A stretch of DNA of 64,000 nt from CADEED01 sp039931065 (lineage in GTDB: Bacteria; Pseudomonadota; Gammaproteobacteria; Steroidobacterales; Steroidobacteraceae). Below, piece after piece: positions 8,269 through 16,744 of this stretch (position 1 is the first letter of the stretch; each line of letters opens with the position of its first letter). A program made the position numbers and the translations under genes. The stretch spans positions 1 to 64,000 of the forward strand of contig JBDTSP010000003.1 of assembly GCA_039931065.1 (NCBI GenBank). Direction: 5' to 3'. The notes beneath the pieces were generated by a model. That model searched no databases. It was not told where the DNA came from and saw only the letters and a list, made by a program, of their open reading frames with translations.

Positions 8269-9030
8269 ATGATTTCACGCCGACTGTCGCTCGGTTTGCT
8301 GTACGTGGCATTTTGCGCGGGTTCCCTGAGTCTCCCGGCGATGGCCGCCACCAAGGCGCGCGTGCTGGTGTATTCGGGCAGCACTGGTTTCCGCCACGAC
8401 TCGATTCCCGCGGCGGTCGAGGCCCTGAAGGCCATCGGCGCCAAGGCCGGTTACACGATTGATGCGACCGAGGATCCGGAGGTATTCAGCGCCGAGAAGC
8501 TCAAGCAGTACGAGGCGCTGGTGCTGGTCAGCACCTCCACGGATCCCAAGAAACCGGAATCCGAATGGTTCACGGGTGCTAAACGCGACGCGCTGCAGGG
8601 CTTCCTCAAGGACGGCAAAGGTGTGGTCGGCCTGCACGCGGCGGCGGATTCGCACTACAACTGGGGCTGGTACGGCCAGATGATCGGCGGCTACTTCGAG
8701 CGGCATCCGAAAGGCACGCCGAAAGGCGTAGTCACGGTCGTCGATGCGAAGAACCCGGCGACGGCCAAACTACCCAAAACGCTCGAGCGCAACGACGAGT
8801 GGTACTACTACAAGGACTTCGATCCGACCGTACACGTGCTCGTCACCATCGACCCGGCTTCGATCGGTGAAGGCGAAGCCGATGTGAATCCCAATCCTTT
8901 GGTGTGGTGCCACAACTTTGGCGGCGGACGCGTCTTCTACAGCGCGCTCGGCCATACCTCAGAGGCGTACAGCGAACCGTACATGGTGAAGCTGCTGAGC
9001 GGCGCGCTGGTCTACGCGGTCGGCAAGTAG
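8269..9030 (+). CDS. ThuA-like domain protein, exported
   Basis: 253 residues. The N-terminus (MISRRLSLGLLYVAFCAG, ending LPAMAAT) is a Sec signal peptide, so the product is periplasmic. The mature part is a ThuA-like glutamine-amidotransferase-like fold: VLVYSGSTGFRHDS, then VGLHAAADS, WYGQMIGGYFERHP, and the closing GGGRVFYSALGHTSEAY. The family is linked to trehalose and other sugar metabolism; the reaction is not settled. The start follows the 17-G tract, so expression may depend on tract length. It follows the SMP-30 gene by 38 bases and is probably co-transcribed with it. Confidence 0.88.
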   Translation: MISRRLSLGLLYVAFCAGSLSLPAMAATKARVLVYSGSTGFRHDSIPAAVEALKAIGAKAGYTIDATEDPEVFSAEKLKQYEALVLVSTSTDPKKPESEWFTGAKRDALQGFLKDGKGVVGLHAAADSHYNWGWYGQMIGGYFERHPKGTPKGVVTVVDAKNPATAKLPKTLERNDEWYYYKDFDPTVHVLVTIDPASIGEGEADVNPNPLVWCHNFGGGRVFYSALGHTSEAYSEPYMVKLLSGALVYAVGK

Positions 9031-9066
9031 TCAGTCCCGACAAGAAAACTTTTGCGGTCTTCGCGA

Positions 9067-10038
9067 TCAGGCGTCGAAGTTCTGATCCCAGTACTTTTCC
9101 ATGCGGGTGCGCAGGGCGGCGTCCGGCAGGCGCCCCCGCGCCGCGCCCAGATTGTCTTCCAGGTGCGTGAGTTTGGTCATGCCCGGAATCGCGGCCGTCA
9201 CCGCCGGATGAGAGACCACGTATTTCAGGAAGACCTGGCCCCAGCTGCGGCAGTCGATCTCCGCTGCCCACTCGGGCAGATCCGCGCCACCCACGCGAGA
9301 AAACAGATTGCCGTCGCGACGCCCTCCAAACGGCAGGTTGATCAACACGCCGATTCGTTTCTCGAGCGCGGTCGGCAACACTTCGTCGGCCGCCGCACGA
9401 TTCGCCAGCGAGAAGTCGACCTGGATGAAATCGATCGGTTGCGACTTCATCAGCGCGACCATCGCATCGTGCTGCGATGAGCTCGAGGTAGTGACGCCTA
9501 CGTAACGGATCTGGCGCTTCTGCTTGAGCGAATTCAAATGCGGGAACAACACATCGACGCCGTTCAGGCTGTGGATCTGAACGAGGTCGAGCACATCGGT
9601 GCGCAGACGGCGCCTGGATTCCTCGATCATCGCCACGCCCTGCGCCAGGTTGCCGTTGTCGGCGCTGACTTTGGTCGCGATGAACGCCTTGCTGCGATTG
9701 CCGATGTCGGCCAGCAATGCACCGATCGTTTCTTCCGACTGGCGATAGGCTGGCGCGGTGTCGACGACCTGTGCACCGGCCGCGGTGAGCCCGGCCAACA
9801 CTTCGCGCCGTGCGGCACGTTCGTCCGGCGAGGTCGGGCTGTAGTTGTTCGTGCCCACTCCGATGACTGCCAGTCTTTCGCCAGTAGAAGGAACAGGTTT
9901 GGTCGCCAGGGGCGGGGCAAACGCGGGCCGCGGCTCGTCGTCCTTCTTCTTGCCCTTCTCCGCGCCCCATGCGCTCGTGAGCTGCCCGCCCGCGAACGTT
10001 GCGATCCCTGCCTTGATGACCTCTCGTCGTCCTGTCAT
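9067..10038 (-). CDS. Aldo/keto reductase with twin-arginine-type leader
   Basis: 323 residues. An N-terminal leader with a twin arginine (TGRREVIKAGIATFAGG) precedes a Lys/Asp-rich linker and an AKR TIM barrel. Catalytic residues are in place: Asp and Tyr in VVDTAPAYRQSEE, Lys in FIATKVSA, and His in VQIHSLN. The NADPH-binding C-terminal region (IPGMTKLTHLEDNLGAA) is also present. It reduces aldehydes or ketones; the substrate is unknown. The leader suggests Tat export of a folded cofactor-loaded enzyme. Its ATG overlaps the stop of the upstream glyoxalase-fold gene (ATGA), so the two are translated from one message. Confidence 0.88.
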   Translation of the reverse strand: MTGRREVIKAGIATFAGGQLTSAWGAEKGKKKDDEPRPAFAPPLATKPVPSTGERLAVIGVGTNNYSPTSPDERAARREVLAGLTAAGAQVVDTAPAYRQSEETIGALLADIGNRSKAFIATKVSADNGNLAQGVAMIEESRRRLRTDVLDLVQIHSLNGVDVLFPHLNSLKQKRQIRYVGVTTSSSSQHDAMVALMKSQPIDFIQVDFSLANRAAADEVLPTALEKRIGVLINLPFGGRRDGNLFSRVGGADLPEWAAEIDCRSWGQVFLKYVVSHPAVTAAIPGMTKLTHLEDNLGAARGRLPDAALRTRMEKYWDQNFDA

Positions 10039-11069
10039 TTCTTCCTCCGGCCAAGCTTCGACTTGCGCTTCGTTTTCGACTGCTTCGCGCGCGCTTTGTT
10101 CGCGGTTTTCTTGACGGACTTTTTCTTTTTGGCTGCGAACTTCCGGACGGGCTTCTTCTTCGGCGCCGCTTTGGACTTCACTTTGGATTTTGCTTTGGCC
10201 TTGACCATGGTTTTCACCTTGGACTTAACCTTGGCCTTCGTTTTAGGCTTCGCCTTCGGCTTCGGCTTGGCCGCGGCTCCCGGTCTCGCCGCTTCGGCGG
10301 CCGGCATCGAGTGCACTGCGAACGCGGCGCCGCTTGGATCCATGACTACCGCGATCCGGCTGCCGCCCGGCACGTCCATCGGCGCCATCATTTCCTTCGC
10401 GCCCGTTGACGTCGCGAGGGCGAACCCGGCATCGGCGTCCTGAATGCTCACGTACGGCAACCAGCTCGGTGGCCTCGGCTGCCCGGCCGGTGTGATGTAC
10501 ATGCCACCGCGCTGCTGGCCGTTCCAACCGAAGATGAGGTAGGTACCAACCGGTCCCATGTCCATCCGCGTGATTGCATCCCAGCCGAACAGCTGGCTGT
10601 AGAACGCGAACCCGGCTTCACTGTCGCTGGTAGTCAGTTCGTGCCAGGAAAAGCTGCCGAGCGGCGGCACACCCGATACTTCCGGACTGGCTTTCTCAGG
10701 ATCGATGATGGCGAACACCGCTCCCTGCGGATCCGCAAGCACCGCATACCGACCGGCGCCCTGCATGTCGCTCGGGCCCTTGATGATCCAACCACCGGCC
10801 TTGACCGCGGCCTCGGCAGTCGCGTCCACGTCGCGCGTGCCAATGTACTGCAGCCAGTGCGATGGAACGTCCGCCGACATTTCCGCGGGCATCGCCATGA
10901 TGCCCGCCGTAGGTCCGCTATCCGAATGGCAGACGGTGTAGTTAGGATCCGGCGGCCAGGGCTGCATCTTCCAGCCTGTCAGCCGCGAATAGAATTTTTT
11001 TGCGGCCGGCACGTCGCGTGTCATCAACTGGTGCCAGACGAATTTGCCACGCACATCGACAGCTTCCAT
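10035..11069 (-). CDS. Two-domain VOC (glyoxalase-fold) protein with lysine-rich histone-like tail
   Basis: 344 residues from the ATG at 11069 (MEAVDVRGKF). Two tandem VOC domains cover about 1-125 (FVWHQLMTRDVPAAKKFYS) and 137-257 (FSWHELTTSDSEAGFAFYS); such domains bind a metal and small molecules. From about residue 262 the protein becomes a Lys/Ala/Pro tail of roughly 80 residues (repeats such as KPKPKAKPKTKAKVKSK), unlike the two domains and resembling histone H1 or AlgP-type tails. The tail could bind DNA or polyanions. It overlaps the downstream aldo/keto reductase by four bases. Confidence 0.85.
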   Translation of the reverse strand: MEAVDVRGKFVWHQLMTRDVPAAKKFYSRLTGWKMQPWPPDPNYTVCHSDSGPTAGIMAMPAEMSADVPSHWLQYIGTRDVDATAEAAVKAGGWIIKGPSDMQGAGRYAVLADPQGAVFAIIDPEKASPEVSGVPPLGSFSWHELTTSDSEAGFAFYSQLFGWDAITRMDMGPVGTYLIFGWNGQQRGGMYITPAGQPRPPSWLPYVSIQDADAGFALATSTGAKEMMAPMDVPGGSRIAVVMDPSGAAFAVHSMPAAEAARPGAAAKPKPKAKPKTKAKVKSKVKTMVKAKAKSKVKSKAAPKKKPVRKFAAKKKKSVKKTANKARAKQSKTKRKSKLGRRKK

Positions 11070-11148
11070 GGACGGATCTCCGTTGAGTGGGACGAGAGTT
11101 GCGGGCTTCGATAATAGCCCCCGTCCGCCGGGAATTGTTCGGTGCGAT

Positions 11149-11901
11149 TCAGCGCGTCGGAGCAACCGTCGTCGGCGCCTGGACAGGCGGCGCGGGAGTC
11201 TCGCCCGCCTTTTTCGGATAGATGCCGACAACCGTGCCGTCTGCCTGGCGGCGCGCGAAGCTGAAGCCATTCGCCAATGCCACGGAACCTTCACACAGCG
11301 TGATCTCGGGCCGCGGCGGAATCTTGACCTCGACCTCGGGAATCTCGATGTCGATCTTCGTGACGTGCAGGCCGAGCGCGCCGGTCATGCCGCGCAGATA
11401 GGTTTCGAGTTCTTCCTTGAATTGATCGCTCAACCCCACGTCATTGCGGAGGAAATATCCGGTCAGGTGGCGCGCCAGCGGCGTGGCCTTCTGCATTTCG
11501 CGCATGACGATGGCCTGCTCGCTCTCGAGCGTCCAGAACGAGGTCTGCGCCATGTATTCGCCGACTTCGGACGGGACCGACGGGTCATCGGCCCGGATCG
11601 GGGGGGTGGCCACGTGAAGCACGCCGTCGGCACCGAGCGAGAGTTTGACCTCTGCAAGATCCAGCTCGTAGTTGAGCTTCGCGGGCCAGATCACCATGAC
11701 CTGCGGGTTGATGCCTTTGACCTCGGGGCAGGCCTTGTACCAGACCGTCACCTGACGTTCATGCTGGATGATGGCGCGGGTGCGCATCTGCGTGACCATC
11801 ACGTTGATGGGGCTTTCTTCGGCGTCCTTTTGGGTCCAGTAGGAGTACCCAATGGCGCCGGCGGCCACCGCGATGATCAAGCCGATGATGTTCTTGAGCA
11901 C
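11149..11901 (-). CDS. Membrane-anchored protein resembling DUF4230
   Basis: 250 residues. The GTG at 11901 is chosen because a GGAGG lies four bases upstream and it opens a membrane anchor (LKNIIGLIIAVAAGAIGYSYW). The remainder is a periplasmic or cytoplasmic soluble domain with strands such as NVMVTQMRTRAIIQHERQV and INPQVMVIWPAKLNYELDL, then a helical part and a strand pair KIDIEIPEVEVKIPP, and a Pro/Ala/Thr tail. The layout recalls DUF4230 anchored proteins, but the match is by eye. It lies 14 bases after the thiolase gene, so it probably belongs to the fatty-acid operon; its role is unknown. Confidence 0.6.
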   Translation of the reverse strand: MLKNIIGLIIAVAAGAIGYSYWTQKDAEESPINVMVTQMRTRAIIQHERQVTVWYKACPEVKGINPQVMVIWPAKLNYELDLAEVKLSLGADGVLHVATPPIRADDPSVPSEVGEYMAQTSFWTLESEQAIVMREMQKATPLARHLTGYFLRNDVGLSDQFKEELETYLRGMTGALGLHVTKIDIEIPEVEVKIPPRPEITLCEGSVALANGFSFARRQADGTVVGIYPKKAGETPAPPVQAPTTVAPTR

Positions 11902-11915
11902 TGAACCTCCTGCGC

Positions 11916-13097
11916 CTAAAAAATCTCGAACAACCCCGCGGCTCCCATGCCGCCTCCGATACACATCGTGACCACCGCCAGTTTGGCGCCGCGCCGCTTG
12001 CCTTCGATCAATGCATGCCCCGTGAGGCGCGCCCCGGTCATGCCGTAGGGATGGCCGACGGCGATCGCGCCGCCATTCACGTTGAGGCGGTCGTCGGGAA
12101 TTCCGAGCTGGTCGCGGCAGTAGATCACCTGCACCGCGAAAGCCTCGTTGAGCTCCCACAGATCGATATCGGCGACCTTCTTGCCGGCGCGCTCGAGTAG
12201 TTTGGGGATGGCGAACACCGGACCGACACCCATCTCGTCGGGTTCGCAGCCGGCTACCGCGAACCCGCGGAACGCGCCCAGCGGTTTCAACCCGAGCCGC
12301 TCCGCGCGGCTCCCACTCATCACGACGCAAGCCGCGGCACCGTCGGAGAACTGGCTCGCGTTGCCCGCAGCGATGACGCCGCCCGGGGTGGCCGGGCGAA
12401 TCTTCGCGACTGCCTCGTAGGTGGTATCAGGCCGGATGCCTTCATCGTCGCTGATCGTGACCTTGCGGGTCATGAGCCGGCCGGTATCGGCATCGGCTGC
12501 GCCCATCGTGACTTCGATCGGGGCGATCTCCGCGGCGAATCGGCCGGCCGCGAGTGCCGCCGCGGCCCGTTGCTGACTCAGCACGCCGAATCGATCCTGC
12601 GCCTCGCGCGGAATGCGGTAACGCTTCGCCACGGTCTCGGCGGTCTGCAGCATGTTCCAGTAGATTTCGGGCTTGTGCTCCTCGAGCCAGGCTTCCTTCG
12701 CCATGTAGTAGTTCGTCCGGTCGTTCTGCGTGTTCGAGATCGACTCGACGCCACCGGCAACATAGACCTCGGCCTCGCCCGCCGCGATGCGTTGTGCAGC
12801 CATGGCGATCGTCTGCAAACCAGACGAGCAGTAACGATTCACCGTCATGCCGGAAGTCGTGACCGGACAACCGGCCCGCAGCGCGATCTGCCGCGCGATG
12901 TTGAAACCGGTCGCGCCTTCGGGGTTGGCGCAACCCATCACCACGTCTTCGACACTTGCAGCATCCATGCCCGCGCGCTCGATCGCGGCCTTGACCACGT
13001 GACCGCCAAGCGTGGCGCCGTGCGTGAGATTGAAGGCACCGCGCCAGGACTTGGCGAGCGGCGTACGCGCGGTCGAAACGATGACGGCATCAACCAC
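11916..13097 (-). CDS. Acetyl-CoA acyltransferase (thiolase)
   Basis: 393 residues, the standard thiolase length. It cleaves 3-ketoacyl-CoA with CoA or condenses two acetyl-CoA. The nucleophilic Cys is Cys90 (NRYCSSGLQT); the catalytic His is in GGAIAVGHPYGMTG and the second Cys in TMCIGGGMGAAG. The start is GTG at 13097, with AAAGGAG six bases upstream lying inside the end of the preceding gene; the two reading frames overlap by 8 bases. Being directly downstream of a multifunctional enzyme, it is best read as the beta subunit of that beta-oxidation complex (fadBA-type arrangement). Confidence 0.94.
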   Translation of the reverse strand: MVDAVIVSTARTPLAKSWRGAFNLTHGATLGGHVVKAAIERAGMDAASVEDVVMGCANPEGATGFNIARQIALRAGCPVTTSGMTVNRYCSSGLQTIAMAAQRIAAGEAEVYVAGGVESISNTQNDRTNYYMAKEAWLEEHKPEIYWNMLQTAETVAKRYRIPREAQDRFGVLSQQRAAAALAAGRFAAEIAPIEVTMGAADADTGRLMTRKVTISDDEGIRPDTTYEAVAKIRPATPGGVIAAGNASQFSDGAAACVVMSGSRAERLGLKPLGAFRGFAVAGCEPDEMGVGPVFAIPKLLERAGKKVADIDLWELNEAFAVQVIYCRDQLGIPDDRLNVNGGAIAVGHPYGMTGARLTGHALIEGKRRGAKLAVVTMCIGGGMGAAGLFEIF

Positions 13098-15237
13098 GAC
13101 GAGCTCCTTTCTTCCGGGCGGACCTGGTTGTTTTCGCTGGTCTCGCGTCGTCGAAGGCTGCGCCAGCCGCGGCCAGCCGCGTGATGAGTTTTGCGGGACG
13201 CCAGAATTCCGGCTCCGCATGTTTGTTGCCGGCAAACGCTTTCATGCGGCGCGCAACCGTCTGCAGGCCGACGCGGCCGGCATAGAACATCGGTCCGCCG
13301 CGCTGCACGGGGAATCCGTAGCCGGCGAGATATACGACGTCGATGTCCGAAGCGCGCATCGCGATGCCTTCCTCGAGAAGATGTGCACCTTCGTTGACCA
13401 GCGCATACACCAGACGATCGACGATTTCCGCATCGCTGATCTTGCGCGGCGCGATCCTCAGCGCGGCGCGCTCCTCCGCGATGATCTGGTCGATCGCCGG
13501 GTCGGGAATGGCGTCGCGTTTGCCGGGTTCATACCGATACCAGCCAAGGCCGGTTTTCTGGCCGAACCGGCCGAGCTCGCAGACGCGATCGGCAATGCGC
13601 ATCTTCCGCGCCTTGGGGCGCTCCGCGTAATGCCGCTTGCGGATGTGCCAGCTGATGTCGTTGCCTGCCAGGTCCGACATGCGGAACGGACCCATCGCGA
13701 AGCCGAATTTTTCGACGGCCTTGTCGATCTGCGCAGGGCTTGCGCCCTCCTCCAGCAGCAACAACGCCTGCTGCGAATACTTGTTGATCATGCGGTTGCC
13801 GATGAATCCATCACACACGCCGGAAACCACGGCGGTCTTGCCGATGCGCCGTGCGAGTGCCATCGCCGTGGCCAGCACCTCAGGCTTCGTCCGCTTCGCG
13901 CGCACGACCTCGAGCAATTTCATGATGTTCGCGGGGCTGAAAAAATGCAGGCCGAGTACGTCGCCGGGCCGCTTCGTGAACGCGGCAATCCGGTCGACGT
14001 CGAGCGTCGAGGTGTTGGTCGCGAGTATCGCGCCGCGTTTGGCCACTCTATCCAATTCGCGGAACACGGCTTTCTTGACCGCGAGATCTTCGAACACGGC
14101 TTCGATCAGCAGATCCGCATCCTTCGCGGCCGAATAGTCCAGCGACGGGGTGATGAGCTGCGCGCGTTTCTTCGCCTCTTCCGGTTTCAGCTTGCCCCTG
14201 GCCGCCGCGCCCTCGTAGAACTTGGCGATGACACCCATGCCGCGGTCGAGTGCTTCCTGTCTGGCCTCGAGCACGGTGACCGCGATGCCGGCGTTCGCGA
14301 AACTCATCGCGATGCCGCCACCCATCGTGCCGGCGCCGACCACCGCGACCTTTTCGATCCTGCGGGGCACTGTCTGCTCGCTGATGCCATCGACCTTGGC
14401 CGCGGCGCGTTCGGCGAAAAACGCGTGGCGCAATGCGCGCGATTCCTCGCTCACCATGAGTTCGCTGAAGATTTTCTGTTCGGTCGCGATGCCGGCTTCG
14501 TATTTTCCGGCGAGTGCGGCGCCAATTGCCTCGAGCGCGCGCGCCGGCGCGGCGAGGCCGCGCGACACCTGTGCCACCGCCGTCTTGGCGAACTGCAGGA
14601 ACGCTTCGGCTTGCGGATGTTTGACCCCCAGATCGCGTGAACGGCGGGCGGGTTTTCCATCCTTGATCAACCGCAACGCGAATTCGCGCGCCGCTTCGCG
14701 AAGTTTTTCGGTCACCAACAGGTCGAACAGCGCCGAGCCCTTGAACATCGACGCGGGCACGACGGATCCGGAAACCATCAGGTTCACCGCGGTTTCAAGA
14801 CCGACCAGGCGCGGGAATCGCTGCGTGCCGCCGGCGCCGGGAATCAAGCCAAGCTTCACTTCGGGAAAGGCGATTTTCGCGTCGGCCAACGCGACTCGGT
14901 AGTGACAGCCCAGCGCGAGCTCGAGACCGCCGCCCATGCAGGCGCCGCCGATCGCGGCGATGACGGGCTTGGGAGACGCCTCCACGGCGTCGACCACCGC
15001 CGGCAGGAATGGCTCAGCGTAAAAGGCGCCGCCCGCGAACTCCTTGATGTCCGCGCCGCTCGAGAACGCGCGCTCGTTGCCGATCAGCACGATTGCGCGG
15101 ACCTTGGAGTCCGCCGTGGCGCGATCGATGGCGGCGACGATTCCGGAACGCAATTCATGCGAGAGCGCGTTCAAAGGTGGATTGTTCATCGCGAGCCACG
15201 CGACGCCTTGTTCGATCTTGATGCTCACGACGGTCAT
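13090..15237 (-). CDS. Multifunctional beta-oxidation enzyme (enoyl-CoA hydratase / 3-hydroxyacyl-CoA dehydrogenase)
   Basis: 715 residues from the ATG at 15237 (MTVVSIKIEQG). The N-terminal crotonase domain carries SGADIKEFAGG and ACMGGGLELALGCHYRVA. The dehydrogenase domain begins near residue 300 (VAVVGAGTMGGGIAMSFA) and carries ATNTSTLD and LHFFSPANIMKLLEVV with the catalytic His. The C-terminus is a Lys/Arg-rich tail. This is a second, distinct paralogue of the enzyme at 253-2295. It is translationally coupled to the thiolase. Paralogues usually divide the work by chain length or by carbon source; which does what cannot be told here. Confidence 0.93.
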   Translation of the reverse strand: MTVVSIKIEQGVAWLAMNNPPLNALSHELRSGIVAAIDRATADSKVRAIVLIGNERAFSSGADIKEFAGGAFYAEPFLPAVVDAVEASPKPVIAAIGGACMGGGLELALGCHYRVALADAKIAFPEVKLGLIPGAGGTQRFPRLVGLETAVNLMVSGSVVPASMFKGSALFDLLVTEKLREAAREFALRLIKDGKPARRSRDLGVKHPQAEAFLQFAKTAVAQVSRGLAAPARALEAIGAALAGKYEAGIATEQKIFSELMVSEESRALRHAFFAERAAAKVDGISEQTVPRRIEKVAVVGAGTMGGGIAMSFANAGIAVTVLEARQEALDRGMGVIAKFYEGAAARGKLKPEEAKKRAQLITPSLDYSAAKDADLLIEAVFEDLAVKKAVFRELDRVAKRGAILATNTSTLDVDRIAAFTKRPGDVLGLHFFSPANIMKLLEVVRAKRTKPEVLATAMALARRIGKTAVVSGVCDGFIGNRMINKYSQQALLLLEEGASPAQIDKAVEKFGFAMGPFRMSDLAGNDISWHIRKRHYAERPKARKMRIADRVCELGRFGQKTGLGWYRYEPGKRDAIPDPAIDQIIAEERAALRIAPRKISDAEIVDRLVYALVNEGAHLLEEGIAMRASDIDVVYLAGYGFPVQRGGPMFYAGRVGLQTVARRMKAFAGNKHAEPEFWRPAKLITRLAAAGAAFDDARPAKTTRSARKKGARRG

Positions 15238-15322
15238 GGCACGGATCATAGGCATGCCGGCGCGTGCGCGTCGATCAGGCAACTCCCATTCCGCAGGCCT
15301 GGTACTACCGGGTGACCGGCGG

Positions 15323-16744
15323 TCAGATCCTGAGCGCGCGCCAGGCGCCGTGACGCCAGCGCCAGAACATGCTGATGCCTAACAAGATCACGTAACTCAT
15401 GAGCGCAATCCAGCCGCCCCGCGCGCCCATCCCGTATTGCGGCAGGCCGTCGAACCAGCCCGCGCCGGGCGCGAATACCAATGTGTGCGCCAGCGGCACG
15501 AAGAAGAACCACGACAACACCAGCGCAGTCGCCGCCGGTACGCGCGTATCGCCCGCGCCGCGCAGGCAGAAACTCGCACCGCAATAGAGCCCATCGAAAA
15601 TCTGATACGCGGCGGCGGGCCACAGCAGGATCAGCCCGAGCGCCACCACGTCGCCCGCCGCGGGACCGCCCGCGCTCACGAACAGCGGCAACACCCAAGG
15701 CCCGACCACCAGCAACACGACGGCGATGAACGCCATGAACCCCGCGCACAATACGATGACGACGTTGCCCATGCGGTTCGCCCAGTCACGACTGCCGGCG
15801 CCGATCGACTGGCCGACCAGGGTCGTGCCGGCAAGGGCAATGCCGATGGTGGGCATGTACGCCATGGACGTGAGCGCCATGACGATCTGCGTTGCCGCGG
15901 CTCCGATGGCGCTGGTCTGCGCGATCATCAACTGAGAGAGCGCGAGTCCGAGCAAGTCGGCGCCGTACATCACGCCGATCGGCAGGCCCACCATGAGTTG
16001 CGCCCGGATCACGGACCAATGCGGCCGCCACATGAGCTTCGAGCGATAGAGTCGCCCGGTTTCGCCGCGCAGGAACAACAGCAGCGCGAGTGAGATGCCG
16101 ACGAACTGCGCGAAGTTAGTCGCCCAGGCCGAACCCCTCATGCCGAGCCCCAGTCCGAAGATGAAGAACTGGTTGGCGAAGGCGTTGACGATCGTCGTCG
16201 TGAACACGACGGCAATCGTGAATCGGATCGCCGAGATGCCGTTGAAGAAACCCATTGCCGCCCAGGCCATCGAACCCAGGAATGCGCCGCCCATGCGTGG
16301 CATCCAGTACTCGAGCGCGAGTTGCTCGATGTGTGGATCGAGGCCGAACGGATGCAGGAACAATCGTCCGGCGAATGCCAGCCCGAGAAACAACGGCACC
16401 AGCGCGAGCGACGCCCACAACGCGTTCCACAGGGCCCGCGAGGCGCGCGCCTTGCGCCGGCTGCCGAAGGCTTGCGCGACAAATGTCTGCACCGCGAGGC
16501 CAACCCCACCGAACAGCAGGATGGCGCAGCTCATGATCCAGTAGATAGACCCCATCGCGGCCACCGCGTCGGTGGACAACCGGCCGATGAACCACAGGTC
16601 CGTGAGATTGAGCAACGCCTGCACCGCGTTGGTAGCCATCAGCGGCGCGGCGAGCTTGAGGATTTCGCGCAGGTCGACATGTGGCTTGCCGGCTGCATCG
16701 AAGCGTTGCGCCGGGAACGACCCGGCCACCCTCGGCGTGTTCAC
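15323..16744 (-). CDS. MATE family efflux transporter
   Basis: 473 residues with about twelve hydrophobic segments in two pseudo-symmetric halves, the MATE/NorM layout. Segments include LAAPLMATNAVQALLNLTD at the start and GLPIGVMYGADLLGLALS at the opening of the second half. MATE proteins export cationic drugs or metabolites in exchange for Na+ or H+. Its ATG overlaps the stop of the MFS gene upstream (ATGA), the last link in the long ccm-containing array. A contribution to drug resistance is family knowledge, not shown here. Confidence 0.9.
   Translation of the reverse strand: MNTPRVAGSFPAQRFDAAGKPHVDLREILKLAAPLMATNAVQALLNLTDLWFIGRLSTDAVAAMGSIYWIMSCAILLFGGVGLAVQTFVAQAFGSRRKARASRALWNALWASLALVPLFLGLAFAGRLFLHPFGLDPHIEQLALEYWMPRMGGAFLGSMAWAAMGFFNGISAIRFTIAVVFTTTIVNAFANQFFIFGLGLGMRGSAWATNFAQFVGISLALLLFLRGETGRLYRSKLMWRPHWSVIRAQLMVGLPIGVMYGADLLGLALSQLMIAQTSAIGAAATQIVMALTSMAYMPTIGIALAGTTLVGQSIGAGSRDWANRMGNVVIVLCAGFMAFIAVVLLVVGPWVLPLFVSAGGPAAGDVVALGLILLWPAAAYQIFDGLYCGASFCLRGAGDTRVPAATALVLSWFFFVPLAHTLVFAPGAGWFDGLPQYGMGARGGWIALMSYVILLGISMFWRWRHGAWRALRI

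Noticed and set aside
13012..14640. A 542-codon open frame antisense to the second multifunctional beta-oxidation gene
   Set aside because: Its residue composition (His/Arg/Asp-rich, no domain pattern) is that of an antisense shadow in GC-rich DNA, and the opposite strand encodes a textbook enzyme.
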